The notes beneath the pieces are model-generated. The model was not told the DNA's origin, searched no databases, and saw only the letters and a program-made list of their open reading frames with translations. The translations under genes and the position numbers were made by a program. Below, in pieces: positions 25,033 through 33,218 of a stretch of DNA of 64,000 bases. The DNA comes from Pseudonocardia sp. DSM 110487 (GTDB lineage Bacteria > Actinomycetota > Actinomycetes > Mycobacteriales > Pseudonocardiaceae). The stretch spans positions 7,936,001 through 8,000,000 of the forward strand of contig NZ_CP080521.1 of NCBI RefSeq assembly GCF_019468565.1, in the 5' to 3' direction. Position 1 is the stretch's first letter; every line of letters begins with the position of its first letter.

Positions 25033-26643
25033 CTAGTGGACGGCGATGTTCCCGGAACCTGCGGCGGGGCGCCCGGCCGGCAGGAGGAACGCCAACACGG
25101 CTCCGGCGAACGCGATGCTTCCGGCGACGACGAACACGGTGCTGTAGGCATGCGCCTGGACGTTGGCCTGCACCTGTTGATACAGCTGGTACAGCTCGAG
25201 CTGTCCTTGCTCGCCGTATGCCGCGACGCCCGAGTTGGCGTTGGCGCCACTGCCCGCCATCAGCCCTGACCGGTCCTGCAGGAGCTGGTCGCGGTCGTGC
25301 GTCGACGCGACGGTGAACAGGGCCAGCCCGATCGAGCTGGCCAGCCGCTGGACCAGCGTGTTCATGGCGCTCCCCATGTCGGAGTACCGACCGGGAAGCG
25401 CGGAGACCCCGCCGGTCATCGCCGGCATCAATGCCAGTCCCATGCCGGCCGACATCACGCACATCCCGAGGATCAAGGAACTGCGCGGGATGTCGGGGGT
25501 GATCCGGGAGAGCAGCATCATCCCGGTGCCGACGAGCAGCAGCCCGACGACCGCCGGCCCGCGCGCTCCCAGCCTGTCGTACAGCTGACCGCCCACCGCC
25601 ATGGCAAAAGCCATCACCACTGCCTGCGGCAGCAAGTCCAGGCCGGCGTTCAGCGCGTTCAACCCCTGGACGTTCTGCAGGAACACCGGTATGTACAGCA
25701 TCACCACGAACATCCCGACCATCATCGCGACGATCAGCAGCAGGGAGACGACGAACGTCCGGGTCCGGAACATCCGCAGGTCCAGCAGCGGATGCTCGAC
25801 CGAGAGCTCGATCACGACGAACAGCGCCAGCAGGATGGCCCCGAGGAGGAACAGCATGACGATCGGGTAGCTGTTCCATTCCCAGTCGTCGCCCTCCTCG
25901 ATCGCCAACAACAGGGCCACCAGGGCGCCCCCGATGCAGAGGAAGCCCGGCAGATCGAAGGGCTTGTTCCGCTCGGCGGCGAAGCTCGTCAGCACGAAGA
26001 TGCCCGCGATCGTGCCCAGGATGCCGACCGGCACGTTGATGAAGAAGATCGTGCGCCAGCTGAAGTGTTCGACGAGGTAACCGCCCAGCGCCGGGCCGAT
26101 GGCGGGCGCGACCGCGACGCCCACCCCGTACACGCCCATCGCCGCGCCGATCTTCTCCTTCGGCACGATGCGGTAGAGGATGGTCAGGCAGGTCACCGGA
26201 ATGATCCCACCGGGGATGGCCTGCAGCACCCGGAATCCGATCAGACTGCCCAGGTCACCGGCCAGGCCACACAACACCGAGCCCACGGTGAACAGCACCA
26301 GCGACCAGATGTAGACGCGCTTGAGCCCGAACCGCGCACCCACCCATGCGCTGATCGGCACCACCACGCCCTCGCTCAGGCTGTACGCGGTGCTGATCCA
26401 CTGCATGTCCTCGGTACTGGTGCCGAAGTCCTTGGACATCGACGCCATCGCCACGTTGACGATGCTGATGTCCAGGATCGACATGAACATCCCGGCGACC
26501 AGCACCGCCAGGGGTAGGCCCCAGCCCTTCGACGCCGGCGGTTGCGGCTCGGGCGCCGCAGACCGGACGCGATCAGCGGCGGGCTGCGGGCTCTTCGTGA
26601 CGACCCGGGGGGCCTCGCGCGCGGTCGCGGGCATGGACTCCAT
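25033..26643 (-). CDS. DHA2-family MFS multidrug exporter (EmrB/QacA type)
   Basis: 536 residues with about fourteen membrane segments, typical of proton-driven DHA2 exporters. The first helix carries LAVLVAGMFMSILDISIVNVAMASM (motif D1 of the family), followed by the loop motif WVGARFGLKRVYIWS (motif A) and GVGVAVAPAIGPALGGYLVEHFSWRTIFFINVP (motif C). A 40-residue cytoplasmic tail precedes. Divergent from a TetR regulator with an inverted repeat in the shared promoter region, so substrate-induced efflux is likely. The ATG at 26643 lacks a good Shine-Dalgarno; a second ATG at 26634 is possible. Confidence 0.95.
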   Translation of the reverse strand: MESMPATAREAPRVVTKSPQPAADRVRSAAPEPQPPASKGWGLPLAVLVAGMFMSILDISIVNVAMASMSKDFGTSTEDMQWISTAYSLSEGVVVPISAWVGARFGLKRVYIWSLVLFTVGSVLCGLAGDLGSLIGFRVLQAIPGGIIPVTCLTILYRIVPKEKIGAAMGVYGVGVAVAPAIGPALGGYLVEHFSWRTIFFINVPVGILGTIAGIFVLTSFAAERNKPFDLPGFLCIGGALVALLLAIEEGDDWEWNSYPIVMLFLLGAILLALFVVIELSVEHPLLDLRMFRTRTFVVSLLLIVAMMVGMFVVMLYIPVFLQNVQGLNALNAGLDLLPQAVVMAFAMAVGGQLYDRLGARGPAVVGLLLVGTGMMLLSRITPDIPRSSLILGMCVMSAGMGLALMPAMTGGVSALPGRYSDMGSAMNTLVQRLASSIGLALFTVASTHDRDQLLQDRSGLMAGSGANANSGVAAYGEQGQLELYQLYQQVQANVQAHAYSTVFVVAGSIAFAGAVLAFLLPAGRPAAGSGNIAVH

Positions 26644-26651
26644 GGACCCGA

Positions 26652-26669
26652 AGTCTCGGATAAGAGACT
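26652..26669. promoter_or_regulatory. Inverted repeat operator between exporter and TetR gene
   Basis: AGTCTC-ggataa-GAGACT, perfect six-base arms immediately upstream of the exporter start. A related GTCTC half lies at 26695. Probably bound by the TetR protein encoded at 26748. Confidence 0.65.
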
Positions 26670-26747
26670 ATGAGTTCGCAACAAGGAACTGGATTGTCTC
26701 TTGTAATGTACGTCACCGTATCCTGTAGCCGCGACTAGGGTGTGCAG

Positions 26748-27368
26748 ATGCTCGAGTTCGACGCCGCCGACGAACCCGCGCCGGTCCAGCGCCGCAAGCG
26801 CGGAGACGAGCTGCGCACGGCGATCCACGCCGCCGTGCTCGACGAGCTCCGCGAGGGCGGCATCACCGCCTTGACCATGGACGCCGTCGCGGCAAGGGCC
26901 CGCACCGGCAAGGCCACGCTCTACCGCCACTGGCCGAGCAAGACCGACCTGGTGCTGGACGCCTTCCAGTCCTCGTTGCCGCACATCGACGTCCCCGACG
27001 ACGACGGCGACATGCGTGGGCAGCTACTGGCGGTGCTGCGCCAGACCGCCGACATCTTCGACAGTCACGTCGGGGCAGCGGTACTCGCCTTGGTCGGCGA
27101 GTGCATCCGGACGCCGGAACTCGCCGAGGCCCTCCGCCCGCACATCGTTCTCCCGTTCACCGGGCCGCTCATGGAGGTGAGCCGGCGCGCTGCGGTGCGC
27201 GGGGAGATCGCCGCCACTGCTCTCACCCCGCGCGTCACGATGGTCGGCCCCGACCTCCTACTGGCCCACGCCGTCTTCAACGGACTAGCCATCCCCGACA
27301 CAGTCGTGGTCGAGATCGTCGACCTCGTACTGCTCCCCTTGCTGCGCGGCTACTCGCCACCCGCCTGA
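26748..27368 (+). CDS. TetR/AcrR-family regulator of the adjoining exporter
   Basis: 206 residues. The HTH domain GDELRTAIHAAVLDELREGGITALTMDAVAARARTGKATLYRHWPSKTDLVLDAFQ is canonical, and the C-terminal ligand domain (TetR_C_11-like) ends LLPLLRGYSPPA. Read divergently from the DHA2 exporter gene 105 bp away, so it likely represses that gene and its own until a ligand binds. I take the ATG at 26748; a GTG two codons earlier is equally readable. Confidence 0.93.
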   Translation: MLEFDAADEPAPVQRRKRGDELRTAIHAAVLDELREGGITALTMDAVAARARTGKATLYRHWPSKTDLVLDAFQSSLPHIDVPDDDGDMRGQLLAVLRQTADIFDSHVGAAVLALVGECIRTPELAEALRPHIVLPFTGPLMEVSRRAAVRGEIAATALTPRVTMVGPDLLLAHAVFNGLAIPDTVVVEIVDLVLLPLLRGYSPPA

Positions 27369-27441
27369 CCAGCACGACCCCGACGAAGCCGGCGCCCCAG
27401 CCCTCCGGTGGTCGAGTAGGGACGGCGCCCCAGCGCCGGCC

Positions 27442-27492
27442 CGTATCGAGACCACACCCCCCGAGGCCGTCGCGTCTCACTGTCTCGATACG
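27442..27492. terminator. Inverted repeat after the TetR gene
   Basis: CGTATCGAGAC and GTCTCGATACG, eleven perfect base pairs around a 29-base loop, about 75 bp after the stop. Could be a terminator or a dispersed repeat. The remaining 27369-27640 shows no gene; TACACT at 27580 is a possible -10 box for the next one. Confidence 0.45.
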
Positions 27493-27640
27493 CGGATCGA
27501 ACCCGTGGGCGCGGCATGGAGGCCCGCGCGATCTCGCGATCAGCTGACGAGTCGAAGAACTGTCCGACCGGTCGACCGACCTACACTCTGTTCGTCCGGG
27601 CTGGTGACCCAGCCCCGCCTGCGACGGGAGCGGATGATCA

Positions 27641-28309
27641 GTGGCTGAGCCAGTGACGGCCACGGCCGCCCGGCCGACCAGCCGGGTTGCGCGACGACGC
27701 GACCGCCGCAAGGCCGAGATCGTCCGCACCGCGACGGAGCTGCTGGCCGAGCACGGCTACCAGGGGATGAACCTGGAGGACGTCGCCGAACGGACCGACA
27801 TCGCCAAGGCCACCCTCTACCACTACTTCTCCGGCAAGGACGAGCTGGTCGCGACGGTGATCGAGGCGCTGACGGTCGACGTCAACCGGCGGCTCGAGGC
27901 GGAGCTCGACAAGGTTTCCGACCGCAGCCACCTCGAACAGATCCGCACGCTGATCCGGGAGCAGGTCCGCATCCTCACCGACACCGCCCCCGAGGTCGCC
28001 ACGGTCTTCTCATGGCCGACGACGTGGCCGGAGTCCTTCCAGGACACCATCAAGGACAGCAGGCGCCGCCACGACGCGATCTTCCGGCGAGTGGTGGAGG
28101 CCGGGCTCGCCGCGGGCGAGTTCGACTGCCCGAACCCCGACGTCGCCCTGCAGTGCCTGCACGGCGTGCTCAACCAGTCCTCGCTGTGGATCCGTCCCTC
28201 GCTGCCCCCTGAGCAGAAGACCGAGCTGTGGGAGGCCGTCGTCGACACCGCCTCCCGGATGCTCAGCCTCGAGAACGCCGTCAGCCGGCCATCGTCAGGC
28301 CGCCGCTGA
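27641..28309 (+). CDS. TetR-family regulator
   Basis: 222 residues: an Arg-rich N-terminal tail, then the HTH DRRKAEIVRTATELLAEHGYQGMNLEDVAERTDIAKATLYHYFSGKDELVATVIEAL, then a C-terminal domain of the TetR_C_33/KstR2-like sort. GTG start at 27641. The last 29 bases overlap the convergent SDR gene. Genes for an SDR and an enoyl-CoA hydratase follow, and their divergent promoter carries a palindrome, so control of that lipid- or acid-degrading pair is the likely role. Confidence 0.92.
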   Translation: MAEPVTATAARPTSRVARRRDRRKAEIVRTATELLAEHGYQGMNLEDVAERTDIAKATLYHYFSGKDELVATVIEALTVDVNRRLEAELDKVSDRSHLEQIRTLIREQVRILTDTAPEVATVFSWPTTWPESFQDTIKDSRRRHDAIFRRVVEAGLAAGEFDCPNPDVALQCLHGVLNQSSLWIRPSLPPEQKTELWEAVVDTASRMLSLENAVSRPSSGRR

Positions 28310-29024
28310 CGCTGAGCACCTGGCCGGTGATGAAGTTCGAGTAGTCCGAAGCGAAGAACAGGACCGCGTCGGCCACCTCTTCCGGGGTCGCGAGCCTGCG
28401 GAACGGAATGGCCCGGACCAGCCCCTCCCGGACCTTCTCGGGCAGGGTCGCGAACAGCGGGGTGTCGGTAGGGCCGGGACACACGCAGTTGACGTTGATG
28501 CGATGGCGGGCCATCTCCCTGGCCAGTGACTTGGTGAACGCGATCAGCCCGCCCTTGGTGCCCGCGTAGACCGTCTCCCCCATGCTGCCGACCCGTCCCG
28601 CGTCGCTGGCGATGTTGACGATCTTGACGGTGCGCTCCGCCGCGAGGATCGGCTCGAGGAACGCGCGGGTCAGCCGGATCGGTCCGAGGAAGTTCACCGC
28701 GGCCAGGCGCTCCCACAGCTCGTCGTCGTTGTCCATGAACGGTTCGGCGCGATCGAAGCCCGCCGCGTTGACGATCACATCCGGCACGCCGTGTGCGGCG
28801 ACCACCTCATCGCGAAGTGCCAGGATCGCCTGCCTGTCGGCCAGGTCGACCTGGTGCGCGGTGGCCCGGCTCCCGATCGTCCGCACCGCGGCGGCGAGCC
28901 CGTCGGCGTCGCGGTCGGCGGCGGCGACCGTGGCGCCCGCCGCGGCAAGCGCGACCGCGGTGGCCCTGCCGATGCCCGACGCCGCCCCGGTCACCAGCGC
29001 CACTCTGTTCCCGAGATCCACCAC
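28281..29024 (-). CDS. Short-chain dehydrogenase/reductase (3-hydroxyacyl-CoA dehydrogenase-like)
   Basis: 247 residues. Cofactor loop VTGAASGIGRATAVAL, then VNAAGFD (NNAG equivalent), a catalytic Ser in the IVNIASDAGRVGS segment and Tyr-Lys in VYAGTKGGLIAF, and the substrate-loop sequence NCVCPGPTDTPLF. Similar enzymes oxidise 3-hydroxyacyl-CoAs or cyclic alcohols with NAD. Start is at one of two adjacent GTG codons (29024 or 29021). Divergent from the enoyl-CoA hydratase gene over an 84-bp region containing a palindromic operator; together they could form two successive beta-oxidation steps. Confidence 0.93.
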   Translation of the reverse strand: MVDLGNRVALVTGAASGIGRATAVALAAAGATVAAADRDADGLAAAVRTIGSRATAHQVDLADRQAILALRDEVVAAHGVPDVIVNAAGFDRAEPFMDNDDELWERLAAVNFLGPIRLTRAFLEPILAAERTVKIVNIASDAGRVGSMGETVYAGTKGGLIAFTKSLAREMARHRINVNCVCPGPTDTPLFATLPEKVREGLVRAIPFRRLATPEEVADAVLFFASDYSNFITGQVLSVSGGLTMAG

Positions 29025-29054
29025 CGAACGGTATCGACTCGCCGCCCGTTCTCC

Positions 29055-29070
29055 AACCGATGAGTCGGTT
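29055..29070. promoter_or_regulatory. TetR-type palindrome between SDR and enoyl-CoA hydratase genes
   Basis: AACCGA-tgag-TCGGTT, perfect six-base arms. Reads AACCGACTCATCGGTT on the other strand, a form often bound by TetR regulators. The TetR gene at 27641 is the nearest candidate. Confidence 0.7.
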
Positions 29071-29108
29071 TTTGGGCGCCTCGGTCGACATGTGGTTGAC
29101 TCGGGCCG

Positions 29109-29909
29109 GTGAGCTTCGACGCGTACCAGCAGCTGACGTTCTCCCGCCGCGCGAACGGTGTCCTGCTCATCACGCTCGACCGGCCGGAGAAGTACAACGC
29201 CGCCGACGAGGTGATGCACGGCGAGCTCGCCCGGGTCTGGACCGACGTCTCCGCCGACCCCGAGACCCGCGTCGCGGTCATCACCGGCGCGGGCAAGGCG
29301 TTCTCCGCCGGTGGTGACCTCGCGATGGTCGAGCGGATGACAGGCGACTACGACCGGGTCTCGCACATGCTCAAGGAGATGAGCGACCTCGTCTACAACA
29401 TCATCAACTGTGAGAAGCCGATCGTCTCGGCCATCAACGGCGTCGCCGTCGGCGCAGGCACCGTCGCCGCATTGCTGGCCGACATCGCCATCGCCGCCGA
29501 CGACGCCCGCATCGGCGACGGGCACGTCAAGCTCGGCGTCGCCGCCGGGGACCACGCCGCGATCATCTGGCCCCTGCTGGCCGGGATGGCGAAGGCCCGC
29601 TACTACCTGCTCACCGGCGAGATGATCACCGGCGCCGAGGCCGAACGACTCGGCATGGTCGCCAAGGCCGTGCCCCGCGACCAGGTCCTCGACGAGGCCC
29701 TTCGCGTGGCCGACGCGCTCGCCACCGGCTCCCGGCCCGCGATCCGGCTCACCAAGAAGGCACTCAACAACTGGCTGCGCGCCGCTGGACCCACGTTCGA
29801 CCAGTCCGCCGCATACGAGATGTTGACCTTCCTCGGACCGGACGTCGTCGAGGGCTGTGCGGCGCTGCGCGAGAAGCGCGCCCCCCGCTTTCCGTCCGCC
29901 AATTCCTGA
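29109..29909 (+). CDS. Enoyl-CoA hydratase/isomerase family protein
   Basis: 266 residues, full length for the crotonase family. CoA-binding and oxyanion segments are ITGAGKAFSAGGDLAMVERM and INGVAVGAGTVAALLADIAIAADDARIGDGHVKLGVAAGD. The C-terminal helices include AIRLTKKALNNWLR and end GCAALREKRAPRF. It would hydrate an enoyl-CoA or carry out a related isomerase or lyase step. GTG start at 29109. In contrast to the short crotonase at 2125, nothing is missing here. Confidence 0.93.
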   Translation: MSFDAYQQLTFSRRANGVLLITLDRPEKYNAADEVMHGELARVWTDVSADPETRVAVITGAGKAFSAGGDLAMVERMTGDYDRVSHMLKEMSDLVYNIINCEKPIVSAINGVAVGAGTVAALLADIAIAADDARIGDGHVKLGVAAGDHAAIIWPLLAGMAKARYYLLTGEMITGAEAERLGMVAKAVPRDQVLDEALRVADALATGSRPAIRLTKKALNNWLRAAGPTFDQSAAYEMLTFLGPDVVEGCAALREKRAPRFPSANS

Positions 29910-29936
29910 CCGGAAGAACCTGACACATACCCGCAC

Positions 29937-30018
29937 TCGATACCGGCAGGTCACCGCGGCGATCAAGGGCTGATGGTCGCGATTGGAGATCATCTGGCGA
30001 CCATTTCGCCTTGATCGT
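29937..30018 (-). repeat. REP-like palindromic repeat, copy 2
   Basis: Inverted counterpart of 2831-2912. GATCAAGG and CCTTGATC arms enclose GGTCGC/GCGACC arms. It begins right after the enoyl-CoA hydratase gene. More TTGATC words continue to about 30110, suggesting partial further copies. No gene lies in 29910-30170. Confidence 0.75.
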
Positions 30019-30170
30019 CGCGTGGTCACCGGAATGGCGGCTTGATCAGCAGTTCGGCGCGTTCCCGGGTCGTTTTCGCCCGCTTTCGCGCCGAAGCCTT
30101 GATCATGCCCGTGGAACCGGGGTGATGTCGTCCCTGCCGGCGTGTCGCGCCGAGGTGCTGATCGTGCCGA

Positions 30171-31178
30171 TCAGGACGTCCAGCCCGACGCGACCTCGAT
30201 CAGCGCCAGCTCGTTGGCGTGGACCCGCTCCTGGTCGACCCCGAAATGCGGCGGGTAGAGCAGCGCCCAGTCGACGACATCGGCGTAGCGGCGCAACTGT
30301 TCGGCCACGTCCTCCGGCGCACCGAACACGGCCCGCTCCTCGGCCATCGCCTCCCCCGCTGCGACCACCCCGGCCACGTCGCCACCGGCGACCGCCGCGC
30401 GCGCAGCGGCCCGCTCGGCGCCGAACCGACCCTCCGGGAACAGTGCGTCGTAACCCTTGGGTGTGGCGTAGAACCCGACCTGAGCCGCCGCGTCACGCCG
30501 TGCCGCACGCACGTCGGAGCCGGCAGCGGCGACGATCTGGGTCGTCATCCGCAGCCGCGCCACGTCCCGGCCCGATCGGGCAGCGCCCTTCGCCAGCAAC
30601 GGGCGAGCGGTGTCACGCAGGTAGCCGGCCGAGGCGATCGTGTGCCCCACGAACCCGTCGGCGCACTCACCGACCGCCCTGATCATGTGCTCCCCCACGC
30701 CTGCGGCCATGATCGGCACGCTGTCGGGCAACGCGGTGCGCTCGTAGTGCCCCAGCGTCACGCGGTCGAAGTCGCCCTCGAACCGGAACGGGCCGCTGCG
30801 GTGCGCGATCAGCCGCCGGACCAGCTCGACCCGCTCCCGCACCTGCGGCGCCGGGTGCTGCAGCGCGGCGCCGTACCAGTCCTGGTTCATCCGGCGCGTG
30901 CTGCTGCCCACGCCCAGCACGAACCGGCCCCCTGCGATCGCCTGCACGTCGGCGGCGGCCGACGCGAGCGCCAGCGCCGAGCGGGCGAACAGCGGGGTGA
31001 CGCTCGTGCCGACGAGCGCGTTCTCGGACACCGCGGCGAAAGCTGCCGCCCGGGTGAGGCTGCTGCGGTTGTAGTAGTCGATGCTCCACAGCGAGTGCAC
31101 GCCCGCTCGGTCGGCCGCCCGGACGATCCTCAGCGCATCGGCCGGGTCCTCGTCCATGACCACGAGCCCGATCTTCAT
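30171..31178 (-). CDS. LLM-class flavin-dependent (F420-type) oxidoreductase
   Basis: 335 residues with the luciferase-like barrel pattern: ALRIVRAADRAGVHSLWSIDYYNRSSLTRAAAFAAVSENALVGTSVTPLFARS near the N-terminus, GRFVLGVGSSTRRMNQDWYG, VPIMAAGVGEHMIRAVGECADGFVGH, and a C-terminal FGAPEDVAEQLRRYADVVDWALLYPP. Distinct from the LLM protein at 7788. Single gene flanked by a repeat and a strong hairpin. F420 use is likely by family but not shown. Confidence 0.92.
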   Translation of the reverse strand: MKIGLVVMDEDPADALRIVRAADRAGVHSLWSIDYYNRSSLTRAAAFAAVSENALVGTSVTPLFARSALALASAAADVQAIAGGRFVLGVGSSTRRMNQDWYGAALQHPAPQVRERVELVRRLIAHRSGPFRFEGDFDRVTLGHYERTALPDSVPIMAAGVGEHMIRAVGECADGFVGHTIASAGYLRDTARPLLAKGAARSGRDVARLRMTTQIVAAAGSDVRAARRDAAAQVGFYATPKGYDALFPEGRFGAERAAARAAVAGGDVAGVVAAGEAMAEERAVFGAPEDVAEQLRRYADVVDWALLYPPHFGVDQERVHANELALIEVASGWTS

Positions 31179-31254
31179 GCCGCACTCCTCTCGAACGCCG
31201 CCGGCGGCGACTGGTCACTCTGGCCCGAGTGCCGCGATCGGGCCAGACACGCGA

Positions 31255-31291
31255 ACGGTTCGAGACGGGCTTTCCGCCCGTCTCGAACCGT
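31255..31291. terminator. Strong hairpin, 16-bp perfect stem
   Basis: ACGGTTCGAGACGGGC and its exact complement around loop TTTCC. It sits 33 bp after the stop of the small membrane-protein gene on the minus strand and upstream of the LLM gene, so it should end transcription of the former. Confidence 0.75.
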
Positions 31292-31323
31292 CGGCTGGGT
31301 GGGCCTACAACCGCGATGCGCGG

Positions 31324-31479
31324 TCAGAACCAGACTTTTCGACCGCCTACCGGACGACCGACGTTTCCGAGGATGAAGAACACGATGCCGACGATGAGCA
31401 CGATGGAGCCGACCGTGTAGAGGATGCTCAGGCCGGTCAACCAACCGACGAGCAGGAGTACGAGTCCGAGGATGATCAC
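31324..31479 (-). CDS. Small membrane protein, DUF6131-like
   Basis: 51 residues: a GTG start with AAAGGAGAA eight bases upstream, a first hydrophobic segment IILGLVLLLVGWLTGLSILYT, a second TVGSIVLIVGIVFFILGNVG, and a short basic tail GRPVGGRKVWF. The double-helix hairpin with a terminal GR-x-VGGR tail fits the short actinobacterial proteins I know as DUF6131. Function unknown. Followed by a strong hairpin terminator. The 31480-31702 stretch upstream shows nothing else. Confidence 0.8.
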   Translation of the reverse strand: MIILGLVLLLVGWLTGLSILYTVGSIVLIVGIVFFILGNVGRPVGGRKVWF

Positions 31480-31702
31480 AGCGCAGTTCTCCTTTCGATG
31501 CAACTGGCCTTGACCGTGGCGACGACGGTTGACGGATGACGGCGCGCTGTTGCCCCGCGCTCACGTGAATAGAGCGACGCGCCCGCCTGCGTGACACTGC
31601 GTTCCCGGCCCCGCCGCGATCAAACCATCGGGCATCGAACGGCCCCGCAGCTGACGACCCGACCGAACTGATCTGTTCGCAGGTCGAGCCCCCTGTGCCG
31701 CC

Positions 31703-32977
31703 TCAACGCAGCCGGAACAGCATCTCCCCCGCCCGCGGCACCACCAGCGTGTCCGGGTCGGCGGCGAACGCCGCGACGTCGATCGACGCCGGGTCGAGGT
31801 AGCCGAGGTTCGCCGAGCGGCAGATGTCCTCGGGGATTGCCGATGCCAGCGTCACCTGCACGCGCAGCCGCTCCTCCCCCGTCTCCGGGTCGTAGCTGCC
31901 GGCGCCGCGCAGGTGCGTCGAGTGCGCGAGCACGCCCCAGTGGATGTGGGCGAACCGGTCCCACTGCGCGAGGAAGTAGTCGCGGCAGTGGTAGCCGATC
32001 TCGTAGATCTCCCGGTGGGTGGAGGACAGCTCCTTGACGTGCGGGGCGTAGAGGATCACTTCGCCGCCGTCGGCCACCACCGGTTCGAGCTTGTAGAAGC
32101 CCTTGGCCGCCGTCCAGATCTCGTCGTACATCGGCGGGACGATCGAGAGCACCCGGCGGACCGGCGCGTCGAGATAGGTCACGTGCGTGGCGGCGCACAC
32201 CTGTGCCGCCGACGCCCACGACGCCCGGGTCTCCCCGAACGACACGCTGTGCAGGCCTGCCTCGGCCTCGGCGGTCACCACGCACAGCGCGAGCTTCTCC
32301 GACGGGATCAGCGCCGCCCCATCGTCGATCAGTGCGCGCACCGGCGTGATCCCGGTGGTGCCGATGATCTCGGCGGAGGTGATCAGGGCGCCGAGCCAGT
32401 GCGAAACGTCGATGATCTTCTGGCCGCCGACTCCGGGGAAGAAGTACTTGTTGCCGCCCGAGATGCCGACGACCTCGTGCGGCAGCACCGGGCCGAGCAC
32501 GAGTGCGACGTCGTGCTCCACCACAGCCCGGTTGAGCAGCACCGGGACGTCGAGGCTCATCCGGCCCTCCGACAGCTCGGCGATCCGGGCCGCCGGGATC
32601 GTTCCGAGGTCGGCGAACGTCTCGGCCTTCCACCACTCGTGGTTGACCACCGTGGTGCCGGGATAGGTCTCCTCCAGTCGTCCCGGTACGTAGCCGAGGT
32701 GCCGGGCCAGCGCCTCCTCTCCCATCGCGGCGTGGGTGCCCAGCGCGACCAGCACCGTCAGCCGGCTCACCCGGCCGTGCAACGCGCCGTGCACCGCGCG
32801 CAGGAGGAGCGGTAGCGGACAGGTCCGGGTGGCGTCCGGCACCAGCACGCAGACGCTGCGCCCGTCGAAGGGATGGGCGGCGAGCCGCTCGCGCACGAAC
32901 GCCGTGATCTGGTCCTCGTCGAGCACGGTGGCGGCATCCCCCAACCGCGCGGCCGGCACCTCTCCGATCGACGTCAT
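31703..32977 (-). CDS. LarA-like (lactate racemase family) protein
   Basis: 424 residues of the LarA/DUF2088 family, whose founding member racemises lactate with a nickel-pincer nucleotide. The N-terminal domain has VCVLVPDATRTCPLPLLLRAV. The cofactor-site region is HEVVGISGGNKYFFPGVGG followed by QKIIDVSHW, where Lys occupies the position of the cofactor-tethering Lys of LarA. Relatives act on various 2-hydroxy acids and aldonates. No LarB, LarC or LarE is nearby. The ATG at 32977 has GGAAGGTG upstream. Divergent from the GH106-like gene, so a sugar-acid substrate is a reasonable inference. Confidence 0.88.
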   Translation of the reverse strand: MTSIGEVPAARLGDAATVLDEDQITAFVRERLAAHPFDGRSVCVLVPDATRTCPLPLLLRAVHGALHGRVSRLTVLVALGTHAAMGEEALARHLGYVPGRLEETYPGTTVVNHEWWKAETFADLGTIPAARIAELSEGRMSLDVPVLLNRAVVEHDVALVLGPVLPHEVVGISGGNKYFFPGVGGQKIIDVSHWLGALITSAEIIGTTGITPVRALIDDGAALIPSEKLALCVVTAEAEAGLHSVSFGETRASWASAAQVCAATHVTYLDAPVRRVLSIVPPMYDEIWTAAKGFYKLEPVVADGGEVILYAPHVKELSSTHREIYEIGYHCRDYFLAQWDRFAHIHWGVLAHSTHLRGAGSYDPETGEERLRVQVTLASAIPEDICRSANLGYLDPASIDVAAFAADPDTLVVPRAGEMLFRLR

Positions 32978-33043
32978 GACCACACCTTCCGGTCCGGCAC
33001 ACCGCACTCGCAAGGGCGCGGTCTCGGCCGGATCAGCGATCCG

Positions 33044-33106
33044 TGCAAGCGCTGAAGCCGCCGACGGGGCCTGAGGGCAGCACCGCTTGCGTTCTGAATC
33101 GCTTCA
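33044..33106. promoter_or_regulatory. Two LacI-type operator words between LarA and GH106 genes
   Basis: TGCAAGCGCTGAA at 33044-33056 and TGAATCGCTTCA at 33095-33106 each resemble LacI-family sites built on a central CG. They lie in the 241-bp divergent region. No LacI gene adjoins, so the regulator is elsewhere. Confidence 0.5.
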
Positions 33107-33218
33107 AGCGACTTCCCGACGTCACGGTCCTCCACGGGAAGTTGGTGCCGAAGCAGGGACATTGATACGTTCCAATTCCGTCGCATCGATGGAGCCGGCG
33201 ACCCGAGGAGTCGAGACG

